A stretch of DNA of 64,000 nt, taken from positions 4,193-68,192 of the forward strand of contig CAZHOV010000007.1 of the NCBI GenBank assembly GCA_964534315.1, in the 5' to 3' direction. Positions 1-10,700 of the stretch are shown in pieces. This stretch comes from CAZHOV01 sp964534315. GTDB taxonomy: Bacteria; Bacteroidota; Bacteroidia; Chitinophagales; Saprospiraceae. Position numbers and translations under genes: made by a program. The first letter of the stretch is position 1. Each line of letters opens with the position of its first letter. The notes under the pieces are model-generated. The model did no database searches and was not told the DNA's origin. It saw nothing but the letters and a program-made list of their open reading frames with translations.

Positions 1-3000
1 TCTGGAGCAGGATATATATTTAGCGGATTACTCTCCGAGCGGCAACCAAAGCTATTGATTGCTATTACGCTATAAAATCCTGCCGTACTGACCGTGATCT
101 GATCTCCTGTCGCTCCGGTATTCCATTGATACGTGAGCCCCGGATCCGGATTATCGACAGAAAAAACAGCAGCCGTATTTTCGCAAACAGGCAGCGGCAA
201 ATTAGAAGAAATGACCGGATCATTAGGTACTTCATTAACCTCTACGTCGAATGGACCGGCGACAGAGCTGCATCCTGAAAAATTATCGGTAATCGTGACG
301 GTGTAGGTGTAGCTGCCCTCATCCAGTAAATTATTCCGGTCGATGGTAAAAAAGTTTTCATTCTCATTCACTCCATTACTCCATTCATAGGAGTAATTGC
401 CGGTGCCCAACACTTCCAGATACACTTCTTCCCCTTCACAAATAGCATAATTGTTAAAGAATATACCGGCGGGAACACCAAAATCATTATATTCGAATGC
501 TACGATTTCGCCGGTTGGAGGCGCTAATACGGATAAATTGAACGGTGCCGGAACGTAAGTGCACCCCTGATCATCCGTAACGGTTACAGTGTAGCTGCCG
601 GCGTCATGTATCGTGATCGACTCGGTATCTTCGCCGGTAGACCAGTTCCAGGCAATGCCTCCGGGCGGAGCGGTTAGGGTGGCGCTATCCCCTTCGCAGA
701 TGGGAGAAGCATTATTGGTTGTTATCTGTCCACTCAATCCGTTGGGTTCTATCACAATTGTCTGGATAACCGTATCGGTACAGCCATTAATATTAAAGCC
801 AACCAGTTGCACATCATAACTACCTGGTGCGCTGAAGGCATGGAATGGATTTTCAGCAGTTGACGTATTAGCTGCTCCACTTGCCGGATCGTCAAAGGTC
901 CATTCCACATCCAACACATCCGGACCTAAAGTAGAAATAAATTCGAGGGCAGTGCCTTCGCAATTCTCTGTAGGAGGATCAAAATTTACAGCAGGCGGAT
1001 CGAGAACTGTGACCGTTTGGGAAATTGAAGTTTGACAGCCTCCCGCTTCGGTCACCGTGAGGGTTACATCATAGGTTCCCGGATTGGCGTAGACATGCGT
1101 AGGCATCTGTCCGACACCTATGTTATCCGGGCCACTAGCGGGGTCCCCAAAGTCCCAATCCCAGGCAGTAATGGAAGCAAAATTCATAAAAACAGACTGA
1201 TCTTCAAACTGCATGGGCTCGCCGGGGCAAGCTGGTTCAGCGCTGAAATCAGCAGCTACAAGGATGGTATCGGTCTGTCGTTGCCATATCAGGCAATTTG
1301 GGCCGCCATTTAGATCAGGAACTTCTCCTGTAAGCAGGATGGAGTAAAATCCGATACCCCCTTCAAATGTATGAGAAGGATTACTCAAGGTAGATGTGTT
1401 ATTAATACCGCTTGCCGGATCTCCAAAGTTCCAGTTTAGCGTTCCGGGGATAAAATTAACGGAGGTATTAAAAAAGTCATGTGTAAAACAATCCCCTGTA
1501 GTCACTATTTCAAAAGAGATGGTTCCATTGGGATTACAGCCGGGAATCGGAGGCCCGCCACCACCTCCCGTACATATTCCATTAACACAAACTCCTCCCA
1601 CAGACTCACAATCAACAAGCGTAATCTGATTTGATATATTGAAGCATCCATTTTGATCCGTCACTTCGACAACATAAGTGCCCAAAGTATTGGTGAAATG
1701 ATTAGGAGAATCTGTCCCTACAGGGTTACCATCCTGAAACCATTGGTAAGTATATCCAGCTTGAGTATTGACGGCAGAAATAGTCACTCCTGGTCCTCCG
1801 GAACACAAGCCCAAATAGATGGGTACGTCTATCGAAATTACAGGCAATTCATTTTCTACTATTTCAAAAATAGTATCTCCAACACATCCATTTCCATCCG
1901 TTACTTCGACTCGATAAAGGCCAGGTCCCAGATCCACGGTTGGATCCGTTGACAAGATAGCTCCGCTTTCACTCAACCACAGGTAATCGGTATAAGTTTG
2001 CTGGGTAGCGATGGTTGCCATATCTCCGGCACAAAGACTGGCCGGATGATTGACAACCGGGCTGGGAAGCGGATTTACCATAACATTCACCACTTCTGTG
2101 AAGGTACATAAATCCAGCTGGACCGTAGCATTCCCGCTATTATTCCACTGCATTTCTACCGCATTGGAATTCGCTCCGGAGATGATCGTTCCCGCATCCG
2201 CCGGTACAATACTCCAATTGTAGTCGATCCCGTCAAAGGCATCGGCCACATAGATACCTGTTCCTTGTTCACATACTTCCTGATCTCCACTAAGCGAGAA
2301 GCCCGGAATAGCTGACAATATACTATCCACAGCAACGGAGACGCACCCAAGACCATCCGTACTCACGTGCGACACCGACAATTCATAAGGCGGACTTCCT
2401 CCCCAGGAGACGACAATTTGCTGCCCTTCCTGCGTAGTGGTCGTTCCCCCATCGTTGATCTCCCATATAAATCCCAGATCGGGATCGCTGGAGATAGCTT
2501 GATAAGTGTAAGAAGTGCCCGGACAGATCAAATCTTCTCCGGTAATGCCGACGGCCGGTGGTGGTGCAGCCTGTACCGCTACAAAAAAGGAATAACGATC
2601 ATTGCAATAATCATCCATCTGCACAGGTACGGCTTCGACGGTATATCTACCCGGACCGGCGCTCCAGGTTGCTGTAATTTGATTGGTATTGGTAAAATTA
2701 TTGACTACATTTCCGAGAGGATCGATCACCATCCAGTCGCAATTCATCAGATTTTGATCGATATCCTGGGAGGTGAATTCATTTTCCCCATTCTCACACC
2801 CCAAAAGAAATCCATCTACATAAAATTCGGTCCGCATATTGACGAAAAGGGTATCTCTTCCGCCACAGCCCAGGTAGCAATTCTCGAATTCAACGGCCAC
2901 CCATTGTTGGTCCGGAGGCAAGGTAGTATCCGTCCATTTGACGATGATCGCATTAGAGCCAAAGCCGGAAACAATTGCTCCAAATGGGGAAACCGACCAA

Positions 3001-4784
3001 GCGATCTCTGCTCCTTCAAAATTAGGGATGGAGTAAGTGGCGACCTCCCCCAGGCAAACCTTATCGGGCCCTTCAATTTCTGTATTCTCAGAAATGATCG
3101 GAATCTGTTGGACGGTTGGTTCGGTACAATAGGCACTACCACAATCTTCTACCAATAGCGTGATCTCTCCAAGCGGGCCCTCTCCCCAATCGATAGTAAT
3201 AAAATCATCGGTCGTGCCACCTCCTTCGACAACTGTACCATTGGCGCTAACCGTCCAGAAATAGGTGCCGCAGGAAACATCAGAAGTATAGGTGACGACA
3301 GCTCCTTCGCAGAGCGTCCCTTCGCAGCTTATATTGGGGCTTGCAGCGTCTACTACGTTGACGATTTGGAAGGTCGTATCCGAGCAAATACATTCGTTAC
3401 GAGCGATTAGGCTAACAATATACGTTCCTGCATTTTCAAACGTGTGTTGCGGATCAACGGCTGAACTGGAGTTTCCATCACCAAAATCCCAGATATAGGT
3501 ACTGGCGTCGATAGATTGATTATCGAAGAAAACCGTTTGGCCTTCACAGATCTCAACCGTATCGTTGGTACTGGCAGGTACGGTTTCAAAATCAGCTACA
3601 GGATTGGGAATAATATCTACACAAACCGAAGCTTGGGAATTACAGTTGTTGGGCGGGCATTCTACCTCGTAACTAAAGCTGATTGGGCAGCCGGTGGCGT
3701 CCACTATAGTAACCGTATAAATCCCAGGGCATAAACCAGTTAAATCTTCTGCCGTATTGCCCGTACTCCAATTATAAGTATATGGCGGAAATCCACCAGA
3801 TACCGTAACATCGATAGCTCCATCGCAACTATCGCAATCACTTGCATCAATTACTTCCGCATATGCTCCGATCAAGATATTACAATCCGGATTTTGGGGA
3901 AGGGTAGAAAAAGAGCATTGGGTGGTATCTCCTGTATTATCTGAAAGCGTGATAAAATACTCCCCGAAAAGCGGGACTTCAATGGTTTGCAAAATATCTT
4001 CCTGAAGCGAAAAACTGTATAGGATATTCCCCTGATCATCTGTTACCACGACATCATACAGAGGCGTCCCACCCGTACCGAGCACATATCCTAGTACATT
4101 CCCTTGATTATCAGGTTCTGCACTAAAAATACCGCATTCCAGATCCAGGGGATCCAAAACGGAGGAGTTGTCCAGAAAGGCAGTAACTTCTCCCTGTCCG
4201 GGTGGTCCCCACTCTACCGTTATGGTATTTCCATTAATGGAATAATTCTCTTCGCCTTCCACTTCCCAAACGATTCCCTGATTAGGCGAAATGCCCGGTA
4301 CTGTATAAGTGACTGTACTATAGGCACAGGTTTTTTCACAGTTCCCCGGGTTAGTAATCCCGCCCTGGTTATTAGCGGGGCAGTCGTTGAGGGCGGTAGA
4401 TACTATTGTGATGGGTTGGGAATCCAGCACGATGACGGTGTATTCAAGTGTAAATAATGAACCATTAGGGCCAACGAGTAAGACCTCAATAATATAGGTG
4501 CCTGGTTCCAGAAATTGCACCAATATCGGTTCTTGAGGTACCGTGAAACTTACCTGTCCAACCGTTCCATCCACAGTCGTAACGTCGACCAATTCGAAGA
4601 AATAAGTATTCGTATCGGCATCGATAGCATACGTTCCGATAACTCCGGAAGAGTCGAGCAAACACAATTGATTGGGGCCTACAATGGTTGGCGGATTACC
4701 AGAGCCCGGCTGGGCGTTGGCGTGAGGAATAATAAAGAATAGGCTACAATAGCAAATCAGTTCTGAGATAGCTAAAGTTCTCAT
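1..4784 (-). CDS. Giant PKD/SprB-repeat secreted protein, N-terminal part (cut by window edge)
   Basis: Reading the minus strand from ATG 4784-4782 gives 1594 codons with no stop before the window edge, so the C-terminus is missing. The N-terminus (MRTLAISELI..., ending near HANAQPG) looks like a signal peptide. Visible modules are a SprB-type repeat around residues 311-375 (Cys-rich start, then GGFPPYTYNWSTGN and a GIYTVTIVDATGC-like end) and PKD-like modules with WDFGDG or WNFGDPASG cores near residues 408-455, 1115, 1205 and 1290. Many Ig-like segments end in YTVTVTD. Cysteines recur in pairs. Such proteins are T9SS-exported adhesins of Bacteroidota; the expected sorting domain would lie outside the window. 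The N-terminal open frame is certain; the adhesin role is inferred. The region also has plus-strand open frames, which are antisense shadows. Confidence 0.85.
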   Translation of the reverse strand, partial: MRTLAISELICYCSLFFIIPHANAQPGSGNPPTIVGPNQLCLLDSSGVIGTYAIDADTNTYFFELVDVTTVDGTVGQVSFTVPQEPILVQFLEPGTYIIEVLLVGPNGSLFTLEYTVIVLDSQPITIVSTALNDCPANNQGGITNPGNCEKTCAYSTVTYTVPGISPNQGIVWEVEGEENYSINGNTITVEWGPPGQGEVTAFLDNSSVLDPLDLECGIFSAEPDNQGNVLGYVLGTGGTPLYDVVVTDDQGNILYSFSLQEDILQTIEVPLFGEYFITLSDNTGDTTQCSFSTLPQNPDCNILIGAYAEVIDASDCDSCDGAIDVTVSGGFPPYTYNWSTGNTAEDLTGLCPGIYTVTIVDATGCPISFSYEVECPPNNCNSQASVCVDIIPNPVADFETVPASTNDTVEICEGQTVFFDNQSIDASTYIWDFGDGNSSSAVDPQHTFENAGTYIVSLIARNECICSDTTFQIVNVVDAASPNISCEGTLCEGAVVTYTSDVSCGTYFWTVSANGTVVEGGGTTDDFITIDWGEGPLGEITLLVEDCGSAYCTEPTVQQIPIISENTEIEGPDKVCLGEVATYSIPNFEGAEIAWSVSPFGAIVSGFGSNAIIVKWTDTTLPPDQQWVAVEFENCYLGCGGRDTLFVNMRTEFYVDGFLLGCENGENEFTSQDIDQNLMNCDWMVIDPLGNVVNNFTNTNQITATWSAGPGRYTVEAVPVQMDDYCNDRYSFFVAVQAAPPPAVGITGEDLICPGTSYTYQAISSDPDLGFIWEINDGGTTTTQEGQQIVVSWGGSPPYELSVSHVSTDGLGCVSVAVDSILSAIPGFSLSGDQEVCEQGTGIYVADAFDGIDYNWSIVPADAGTIISGANSNAVEMQWNNSGNATVQLDLCTFTEVVNVMVNPLPSPVVNHPASLCAGDMATIATQQTYTDYLWLSESGAILSTDPTVDLGPGLYRVEVTDGNGCVGDTIFEIVENELPVISIDVPIYLGLCSGGPGVTISAVNTQAGYTYQWFQDGNPVGTDSPNHFTNTLGTYVVEVTDQNGCFNISNQITLVDCESVGGVCVNGICTGGGGGPPIPGCNPNGTISFEIVTTGDCFTHDFFNTSVNFIPGTLNWNFGDPASGINNTSTLSNPSHTFEGGIGFYSILLTGEVPDLNGGPNCLIWQRQTDTILVAADFSAEPACPGEPMQFEDQSVFMNFASITAWDWDFGDPASGPDNIGVGQMPTHVYANPGTYDVTLTVTEAGGCQTSISQTVTVLDPPAVNFDPPTENCEGTALEFISTLGPDVLDVEWTFDDPASGAANTSTAENPFHAFSAPGSYDVQLVGFNINGCTDTVIQTIVIEPNGLSGQITTNNASPICEGDSATLTAPPGGIAWNWSTGEDTESITIHDAGSYTVTVTDDQGCTYVPAPFNLSVLAPPTGEIVAFEYNDFGVPAGIFFNNYAICEGEEVYLEVLGTGNYSYEWSNGVNENENFFTIDRNNLLDEGSYTYTVTITDNFSGCSSVAGPFDVEVNEVPNDPVISSNLPLPVCENTAAVFSVDNPDPGLTYQWNTGATGDQITVSTAGFYSVIAINSFGCRSESNPLNIYPAP

Positions 4785-4972
4785 AGGGGCAAAGTTTTTA
4801 ACGATTTTTGAAAATTTGGCAGTATTAAGTGAAGAACACCACATGTAAGCAATAAAAAGTTTTGCCTTCACAGTTATTATATAGATCGATTTTTAATGTG
4901 TAAAAAATCCGTCTATACTATAAATATAAAAATATTTTTTGAATTGGAGTTGGTATATATTTTTTGGCTGGG

Positions 4973-5230
4973 TTTGGTTGGGACGAAGACGTGCCCAACC
5001 AGCAGTAAATGGGTGCAGTGATGTTTGGTTGGGACGAAGACGTGCCCAACCAGCAGTAAATAGATGCAGTGATGTTTGGTTGGGACGAGGACGTGCCCAA
5101 CTAGCAGTAAATAGATGCAGTGATATTTGGTTGGGACGAAAGACGTCCCAATTAGCAGTGGGCTTTAGGTTGGGACGAGGACGTGCCCAACTAGCAGTAC
5201 AGCCAACTAGCAGTGTCAGGCGAGCAGTTT
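4973..5230. repeat. 51-bp tandem hairpin repeat array
   Basis: Copies start at 4973, 5024, 5075 and 5126 (exact 51-bp period), with a shorter copy at 5164 and a decayed tail of CCAACTAGCAGT fragments to about 5230. Each copy holds a hairpin: GGTTGGGACG, a 3-4 nt loop, then CGTGCCCAAC with one bulged G. In the fourth copy the bulged G is lost and the arm becomes CGTCCCAA, giving a cleaner stem. In copies 3 and 5 the C-to-T change in CCCAACT still allows a G-U pair. The array fills most of the 545-bp gap between two divergent secreted-protein genes (4784 minus, 5330 plus). The rest of the gap is AT-rich with no gene. Confidence 0.85.
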
Positions 5231-5329
5231 ATTTAACGCCACCCTTTCAGCTCATATTAAGCAAGAAAAAACAAACGGCCACCTTTCTTTTACCGTATAT
5301 TCATTGGAAACATGAAAATACAATCTTAG

Positions 5330-7045
5330 ATGAAAAAACTTCTTTACCCGCTTCTTCTTTTTTTCCTTCTTAGCTTTCAGGCGGAAGGCCAGGTACAAAT
5401 TCAGCAGCAACTGGACTCGCTCGACCTCTTTGACCGGACACACCTGGAAGTGCTGCCCGATCAGGGTTGGATCATCTCGGCAAATGCCCAACCTGGCAAT
5501 TTTGTGACGCTACGCTTTAATGATTGTGGAGAACTGCAATGGGCAAAGCGATGGCGTATAGGTACCCCAAATACCTTATTTATCCGCGATATGATTATTT
5601 CCAGTCAAGGACATATTGCCATTACCGGCCATTCCGGTTTCTTCGAAATGGCTGACCCCTTTTTTCTGCTGCTCAATGCCGAAGGTGAGGTCATTACGTT
5701 TCAATTGTACTACTCGTTTCCTATCGAGTATGTTTATTCTATCAGCGAAACCGCAAATGGTCAATTTCTTATCTACGGAAATCAAACCAACTTAACTACC
5801 ATAGGACGCAATTTTTTTCTAAAAATCGATCAAGAGGGGGAAATCATCTGGTCAAAAGGGTACTTCGAGCAGCAGATCTGGGGAGCAGGTATTGGAACGC
5901 AAGATGGCGGAGCACTTGCCCGCTCTGGAAATCTAATCTATAAAATAGACAGTCTGGGCGCGCTGGAATGGGCCAATAGCTACCCCGAGATTCATGCCAG
6001 CAGCAAGCCTGTAGAAGTGGAAGATGGCTATGTCTTTAACCGGATGATGTACGGCAGTGACCATATAAATTTTTTATATAAAATTGGATTGGACGGAACG
6101 ATCGACTGGATAACCGATAATTTTAATAGCTATACCTTTCCTGAAATTATTGAACGATCTAACGGACAACTAATAGCCCTGAGTACCAGAACGACCGCTT
6201 CTCCAAATCTGGCACTCTCCCTTATTGAAATCACAGCAGACGGACAACTCCTCGAGCAACGCGCTATCCATGCAGAAAAAGGAGAAGCAATTGCTCTTTT
6301 TGACGATGGTTCAATAATCGTTTCGGGATATAATCAGGGTAAGCTATTTTTCCTCAAATCAGATGCTGAGCGGCAATTTTCTTGCTCCCCTGCTGTCTCC
6401 TATGAGCAATTTTCCGATGCTCTTTCCATCCAAACCAGCCCTGCCTCCACCGATATCGTTGACCTAACTTTTGAACTGCTTGATTCCACTCTTTATCAAG
6501 AGGACATTGATATTTTATCTGCTCCAACCTGCATTGAGTTAGCAATTGAATTCCCCCATTTTGGTCCCGACACCACAATTTGTCAGGGGGATTCTATTTG
6601 GCTGGACGCCAACCTGGAGGGAGCTAGTTATCTATGGCAAGACGGCTCAACGGAGCCTTGGTTTTTAGTAAACGAATCAGGAAACTACGAGGTGGAGATC
6701 ACTAAATGTGGCCAGAGCATTGTACGTGATATCTCCATCGACGTCGAGCTTTGCCCCTGCCAGTTTCAAATGCCTACCATTTTCACCCCAAATAGTGACG
6801 GACTCAACGATACCTTCCAACTCATGGCCCGATGCGACTTTATCGCTGACTACCGCCTCCAGTTATTTGACCGGTGGGGTGAGGAAGTATTCATTTCCTT
6901 TGAGCCCAATCAAGGATGGGACGGTAACTTCAACGGCTACCCCATGCCTGCCGACACCTATGTCTATCTGCTGGAATATACATACGACGAAGGAACCGGC
7001 CTGCAAACGGTTAAGGAACAAGGAAGTTTTGTATTGGTGCGGTGA
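5330..7045 (+). CDS. Secreted protein with gliding-motility/T9SS type B C-terminal domain
   Basis: 571 residues. The start MKKLLYPLLLFFLLSFQAEGQ is a clear signal peptide, which supports the ATG at 5330. Residues about 30-370 form repeated short beta units (phrases such as LIYKIDSLGALEWANSYPE and IDQEGEIIWSKGY) typical of beta-propeller-like PQQ/Kelch-style sequences. About 390-470 is an Ig-like segment (DTTICQGDSIWLDANLEG, SGNYEVEITKCG). The last 95 residues are a CHU_C-type sorting domain: PTIFTPNSDGLNDTF, LFDRWGEEVF, GWDGNFNGYPMPADTYVYLLEY, ending in VLVR. This type of domain directs export through T9SS. It is divergent from the giant gene to the left and convergent with the next gene, 16 bp away. 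The ligand or substrate is unknown. Confidence 0.9.
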   Translation: MKKLLYPLLLFFLLSFQAEGQVQIQQQLDSLDLFDRTHLEVLPDQGWIISANAQPGNFVTLRFNDCGELQWAKRWRIGTPNTLFIRDMIISSQGHIAITGHSGFFEMADPFFLLLNAEGEVITFQLYYSFPIEYVYSISETANGQFLIYGNQTNLTTIGRNFFLKIDQEGEIIWSKGYFEQQIWGAGIGTQDGGALARSGNLIYKIDSLGALEWANSYPEIHASSKPVEVEDGYVFNRMMYGSDHINFLYKIGLDGTIDWITDNFNSYTFPEIIERSNGQLIALSTRTTASPNLALSLIEITADGQLLEQRAIHAEKGEAIALFDDGSIIVSGYNQGKLFFLKSDAERQFSCSPAVSYEQFSDALSIQTSPASTDIVDLTFELLDSTLYQEDIDILSAPTCIELAIEFPHFGPDTTICQGDSIWLDANLEGASYLWQDGSTEPWFLVNESGNYEVEITKCGQSIVRDISIDVELCPCQFQMPTIFTPNSDGLNDTFQLMARCDFIADYRLQLFDRWGEEVFISFEPNQGWDGNFNGYPMPADTYVYLLEYTYDEGTGLQTVKEQGSFVLVR

Positions 7046-7061
7046 GGGGTAATGAACCAGG

Positions 7062-7601
7062 TTAATTCCCAATCTTAGGTGGATCGATCATGGGAGGAGC
7101 TACCCGGTCGAGGTTACCGCCGGGAAACATTTTTTGAATTTGATATTCATCAAAACTCAGGATTCTGAGGGTAGTTATTTCAATTTGATCATCCGGGTAA
7201 GCTAAGTCTGCTTCGACGACGTATTGAATGATCTCACGAGCGTCAATCCATTTATAGCCGAGGGTGATGGTGGCATCTTTGCGGTCCCTTTGGCGGGAAT
7301 AGTACCACTTATAATTTAACGCTTCGTTATTCATAGCTTTACTAATCGTCCTCAAGGTTCCGGTTAGCGCCTCTTTGTTAATAAAATTCTGATCCGCAAA
7401 CCGATCGTAAATAAAGTCAATATCGTTGGAGGTAATCGCCTGATAAAGCTCTTTTTCAAAAGCTTTGACCGCTTTATAGCCTTCAATAGTGCCAAGGAAA
7501 TTTGCATCCTTATCACTTGTTGCTCTCTGACCAGTAGCTTCTTGGCAGATACCGGCAACTACAATAAAAGAAACGATACAATAAATACTTGATTTGAACA
7601 T
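7062..7601 (-). CDS. Small secreted protein of unknown function
   Basis: 179 residues. The N-terminus MFKSSIYCIVSFIVVAGICQEATGQ is a plausible signal peptide. The remainder is a compact alpha/beta-looking sequence (ELYQAITSNDIDFIYDRFADQNF, then alternating strands such as DATITLGYKWIDA and VVEADLAYPDDQIEITTLRILSF). The helix-then-curved-sheet pattern resembles NTF2/SnoaL-like folds, but no diagnostic residue can be named and I do not recognise the family. It stands alone between two minus-strand features: a perfect 16-bp stem hairpin upstream (7651-7695) separates it from the giant adhesin gene, so it is probably transcribed on its own. Confidence 0.75.
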   Translation of the reverse strand: MFKSSIYCIVSFIVVAGICQEATGQRATSDKDANFLGTIEGYKAVKAFEKELYQAITSNDIDFIYDRFADQNFINKEALTGTLRTISKAMNNEALNYKWYYSRQRDRKDATITLGYKWIDAREIIQYVVEADLAYPDDQIEITTLRILSFDEYQIQKMFPGGNLDRVAPPMIDPPKIGN

Positions 7602-7650
7602 AATCCTTTCTTTAGTGAAATGATTTTAGTTAGATATATGTGTGTAACGT

Positions 7651-7695
7651 AAAAAGCGCTAAAAATCATATAAAAATGAATTTTTAGCGCTTTTT
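7651..7695 (-). terminator. Terminator hairpin after the SprB-repeat adhesin gene
   Basis: A perfect 16-bp inverted repeat (AAAAAGCGCTAAAAAT, 13-nt loop, ATTTTTAGCGCTTTTT) lies 53 bp past the adhesin stop. Read on the minus strand, the stem ends in a T run, as expected for an intrinsic terminator. The sequence is symmetric and could act both ways. Confidence 0.7.
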
Positions 7696-7748
7696 ATTAT
7701 AGATTTTGTCTGAAAAGAAAAGCCTAAATAATAGGTATTAAGGTAAAT

Positions 7749-10700
7749 CTACCGCAGTAGCGTTACATTACCTTTCTTGAAAAAGGTCTGTCCGTCTCCG
7801 CAATCCACTTCCAGGTAATACCCATATACATCTGGTGCCAATGCTTTTCCTTTAAAGGTTCCGTCCCATCCATCAAAGAGGGAAGTAGATTCGAATACTT
7901 TCTGCCCCCATCGGTTGTAAACGGCCAGGTAGACATTTGCAATATTCAACCCTCTCACAAAGAGCTCGTCATTTAATCCATCTCCATTAGGACTAAAAGC
8001 GTTTGGTATAAAGATAAAGGGCTCTTCGCATCGGGTGGGGATTACAACAACAGTTACTGTACGTTCAGCAACACATTGGTTTTCGTTGGTAATCTCTACG
8101 TTATAGGTAGTCGTTTCCGCAGGGGTTGCCGTTGGATTTGGAACATCGTCAAAGTCAAGCGAACCGTTGGGCGTCCACAGATAAGTCCACGAAAGATCGT
8201 CATTTTCTACATTTAACCTGGACTCTTCAGATACGAAAATAGTATCGGGGTCTGCAGAAATAATCGGAAGATTAGCAAATTCATCAACATCAATCGTCAC
8301 TACGGTTGTAAAGACACATTCATTATTAGAAATTTCAACCTGCATTTCACCTGGTTGGTCCGCTACCACTTCAATGGTTGAAGAGTCTGCATTTACTGGG
8401 ACAAACGGATAATCACCAGTCCAAATATATGTCAAATCATCTCCAGGAATCAGGTTTTGAACAGCAAGGGGAACAACATCTCCCAAACAAACCGTCGTAT
8501 CTTCAATTATACCGACCTGGACTTCAAAATTATTGATCGTTACAGAATCCAGTTGAGCACAGCCATTAGCATCCACTACGGTTACATAATAGACATTATT
8601 AGCTTCTTCCGGAGTAACAGTAATGGTATCTTCATTACCAATTATACTGCCCGGATCAAAGCTAATATCGGTTGCCCAGGTAATTTGAGTAGCATTTGCA
8701 GCAGTCACTTGGATCTGAACATCCTGCGGCTCACAAATGATGTCATCATCAGAAACGGTTAAGCTAGAAAGCATGGATACATCAATTGTTACTTCCCTTA
8801 CCACCTCGCAGGTATCCTGCAAATCGTCGCTAATACTCGTTACCGTAACGAAATAAGTGGTCGTTTCTAATGGGTTCGCCAAAGGGTTAGCTTCATCTGC
8901 AGACGACACCAAGCTACTATCAGGCGCCCAGCTATATTGATAATCCGGATTACCATTAGGATTAAGTGCAACAGTATCGCCGGGACAGATCATCATATCC
9001 TGCAGGTCCAGTTCAATTAATTCTACCATAATAGTATCGGTGAATTCAGCCATACAGCCTAAACTGGTTTCAACCTCCAGATTTAAAATGATCGTCTGAC
9101 TACTAGTGACTATAAAACTTGGATTCTGGACCGTATCCGTCAGCACCCCAAGACTATCTCCTTCAATGGTCCAATCCCAATTAATGATATCATCCGTCAC
9201 ATGACTGGAGGTGTCTGTAATAACGACCAAGGCACTATCGGTACAATTATCTAATGACCAATCAAACCCGAAATCGTATAAAGGTTCCTCAAACACCTCG
9301 ATCTGACGCTGGATAGTATCTGGATGACAACCCGACTCCAGACTATCTGCAACTAGGGTTACCGTATAGATACCTGGGCCTGGATAGGTAAAGGTCGATA
9401 TTTTGCCTGTACTAAATGGTGTAGTATCTGTCACGATGGAATCATAGTACAAGGTGAAGTGCGGCGCATTGTTATTGATAAAGGTGACTGTTGAATCCTC
9501 ACATTGGACAAAGGCCAGGAATCCACCATTAGAAGTAGAATCCAGCACGATAATCTGCGTAGTATCAGTTGATTTACACAGATACTGGTTCTGCGTTTCC
9601 AGGATAACTTCATATTCACCGACACTATCTGTCGGCAGGAATACAGGATCCGGGATACCATTTTCAGAGAAAAGTGAATCTGGTATCCAGTTGTACACCT
9701 GAATGACGTCATTTGTATCCAGATTGACCGCGTTTAACTGCAACGTATCTCCCACACATACCGAAATGACCGGAGGGATTACCACATCGACGGAACCTCC
9801 GATAATGGTCACGGTATCCTTGGAACCACAGTTGAAGGTATCTGTCGCCATCAAAATATAAATAGTCGTATCGGAAGGCATGACGGTCACCATCGACGAA
9901 TCACTTAAGGTATCGCCCTCGCTATTTAACCACATATAAGATAATAGCGTATCCGACGGACCTGACAAGGTGATTTCCGGATCGCAAATCAATGTATCGT
10001 TTGGCATGTCGATCATCACTGGCGGCGGAACAAAAACAAAGGTCTCCAGGGTAATCTCGCAAGTGTCCGGACTAAAACTGGTAATCGTAACCGTATAGGT
10101 AACCGAAGAGTCTGGGGTAATCACCGGACTCGGTACCGTATCAACGACCATACCGTCAACCATCCATTCGTACTGAAGTGTCGTATCTCCTCCTTCATTT
10201 AAGGTAATAGTATCTCCAGGACAAGCTATAAGGGTGTCCTGAATATTGATTACAATATTGTTGATTGGAATATCTTGTGAAGTCGAATCGGAGCAGCCAT
10301 CTTCGTTAAAGATAAATAAGACGACGTTCAAAAGGGTATCATCAGTAGTATAGACCGGGTTTTGAACAAAAGCGCTATCCGAACCATTAAAAATCCAAAC
10401 CCAACTCGTAATAGAAGAGTCGGGATCCAGGGTTTCATCCGTAAATTGGATAGTGGTACTATCTAAAGAACAAGCTTCAAAATCAAAACTAAAGTCCGCA
10501 TCCGGTAGGGTATCAATGCCTACAATGGCCGTATCGGTAGCCATACAATTATTCGAATCCACGACCATGACGATGTAGGTGCCAATGTCAAGCGAATCTG
10601 GATCTTCAATACCATTTAGGGTGGTATCATTCCAAATGTAGATGTATGGCTCCGTACCGCCGGTAACAGTTACATCAATGCTTCCTAACGTAAGCGAGTC

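Noticed and set aside
2367..3158. A 263-codon plus-strand open frame inside the giant minus-strand gene
   Set aside because: The minus frame encodes clear PKD/Ig-like modules across the whole stretch; the plus frame has no recognisable domain.
4939..5373. A plus-strand open frame running through the 51-bp array, with a 17-residue repeat (WLGRRRAQPAVN...)
   Set aside because: The 51-bp period keeps frame by chance of length; the sequence is better explained by hairpins, copies 4-5 break the pattern, and it overlaps the start of the gene at 5330.
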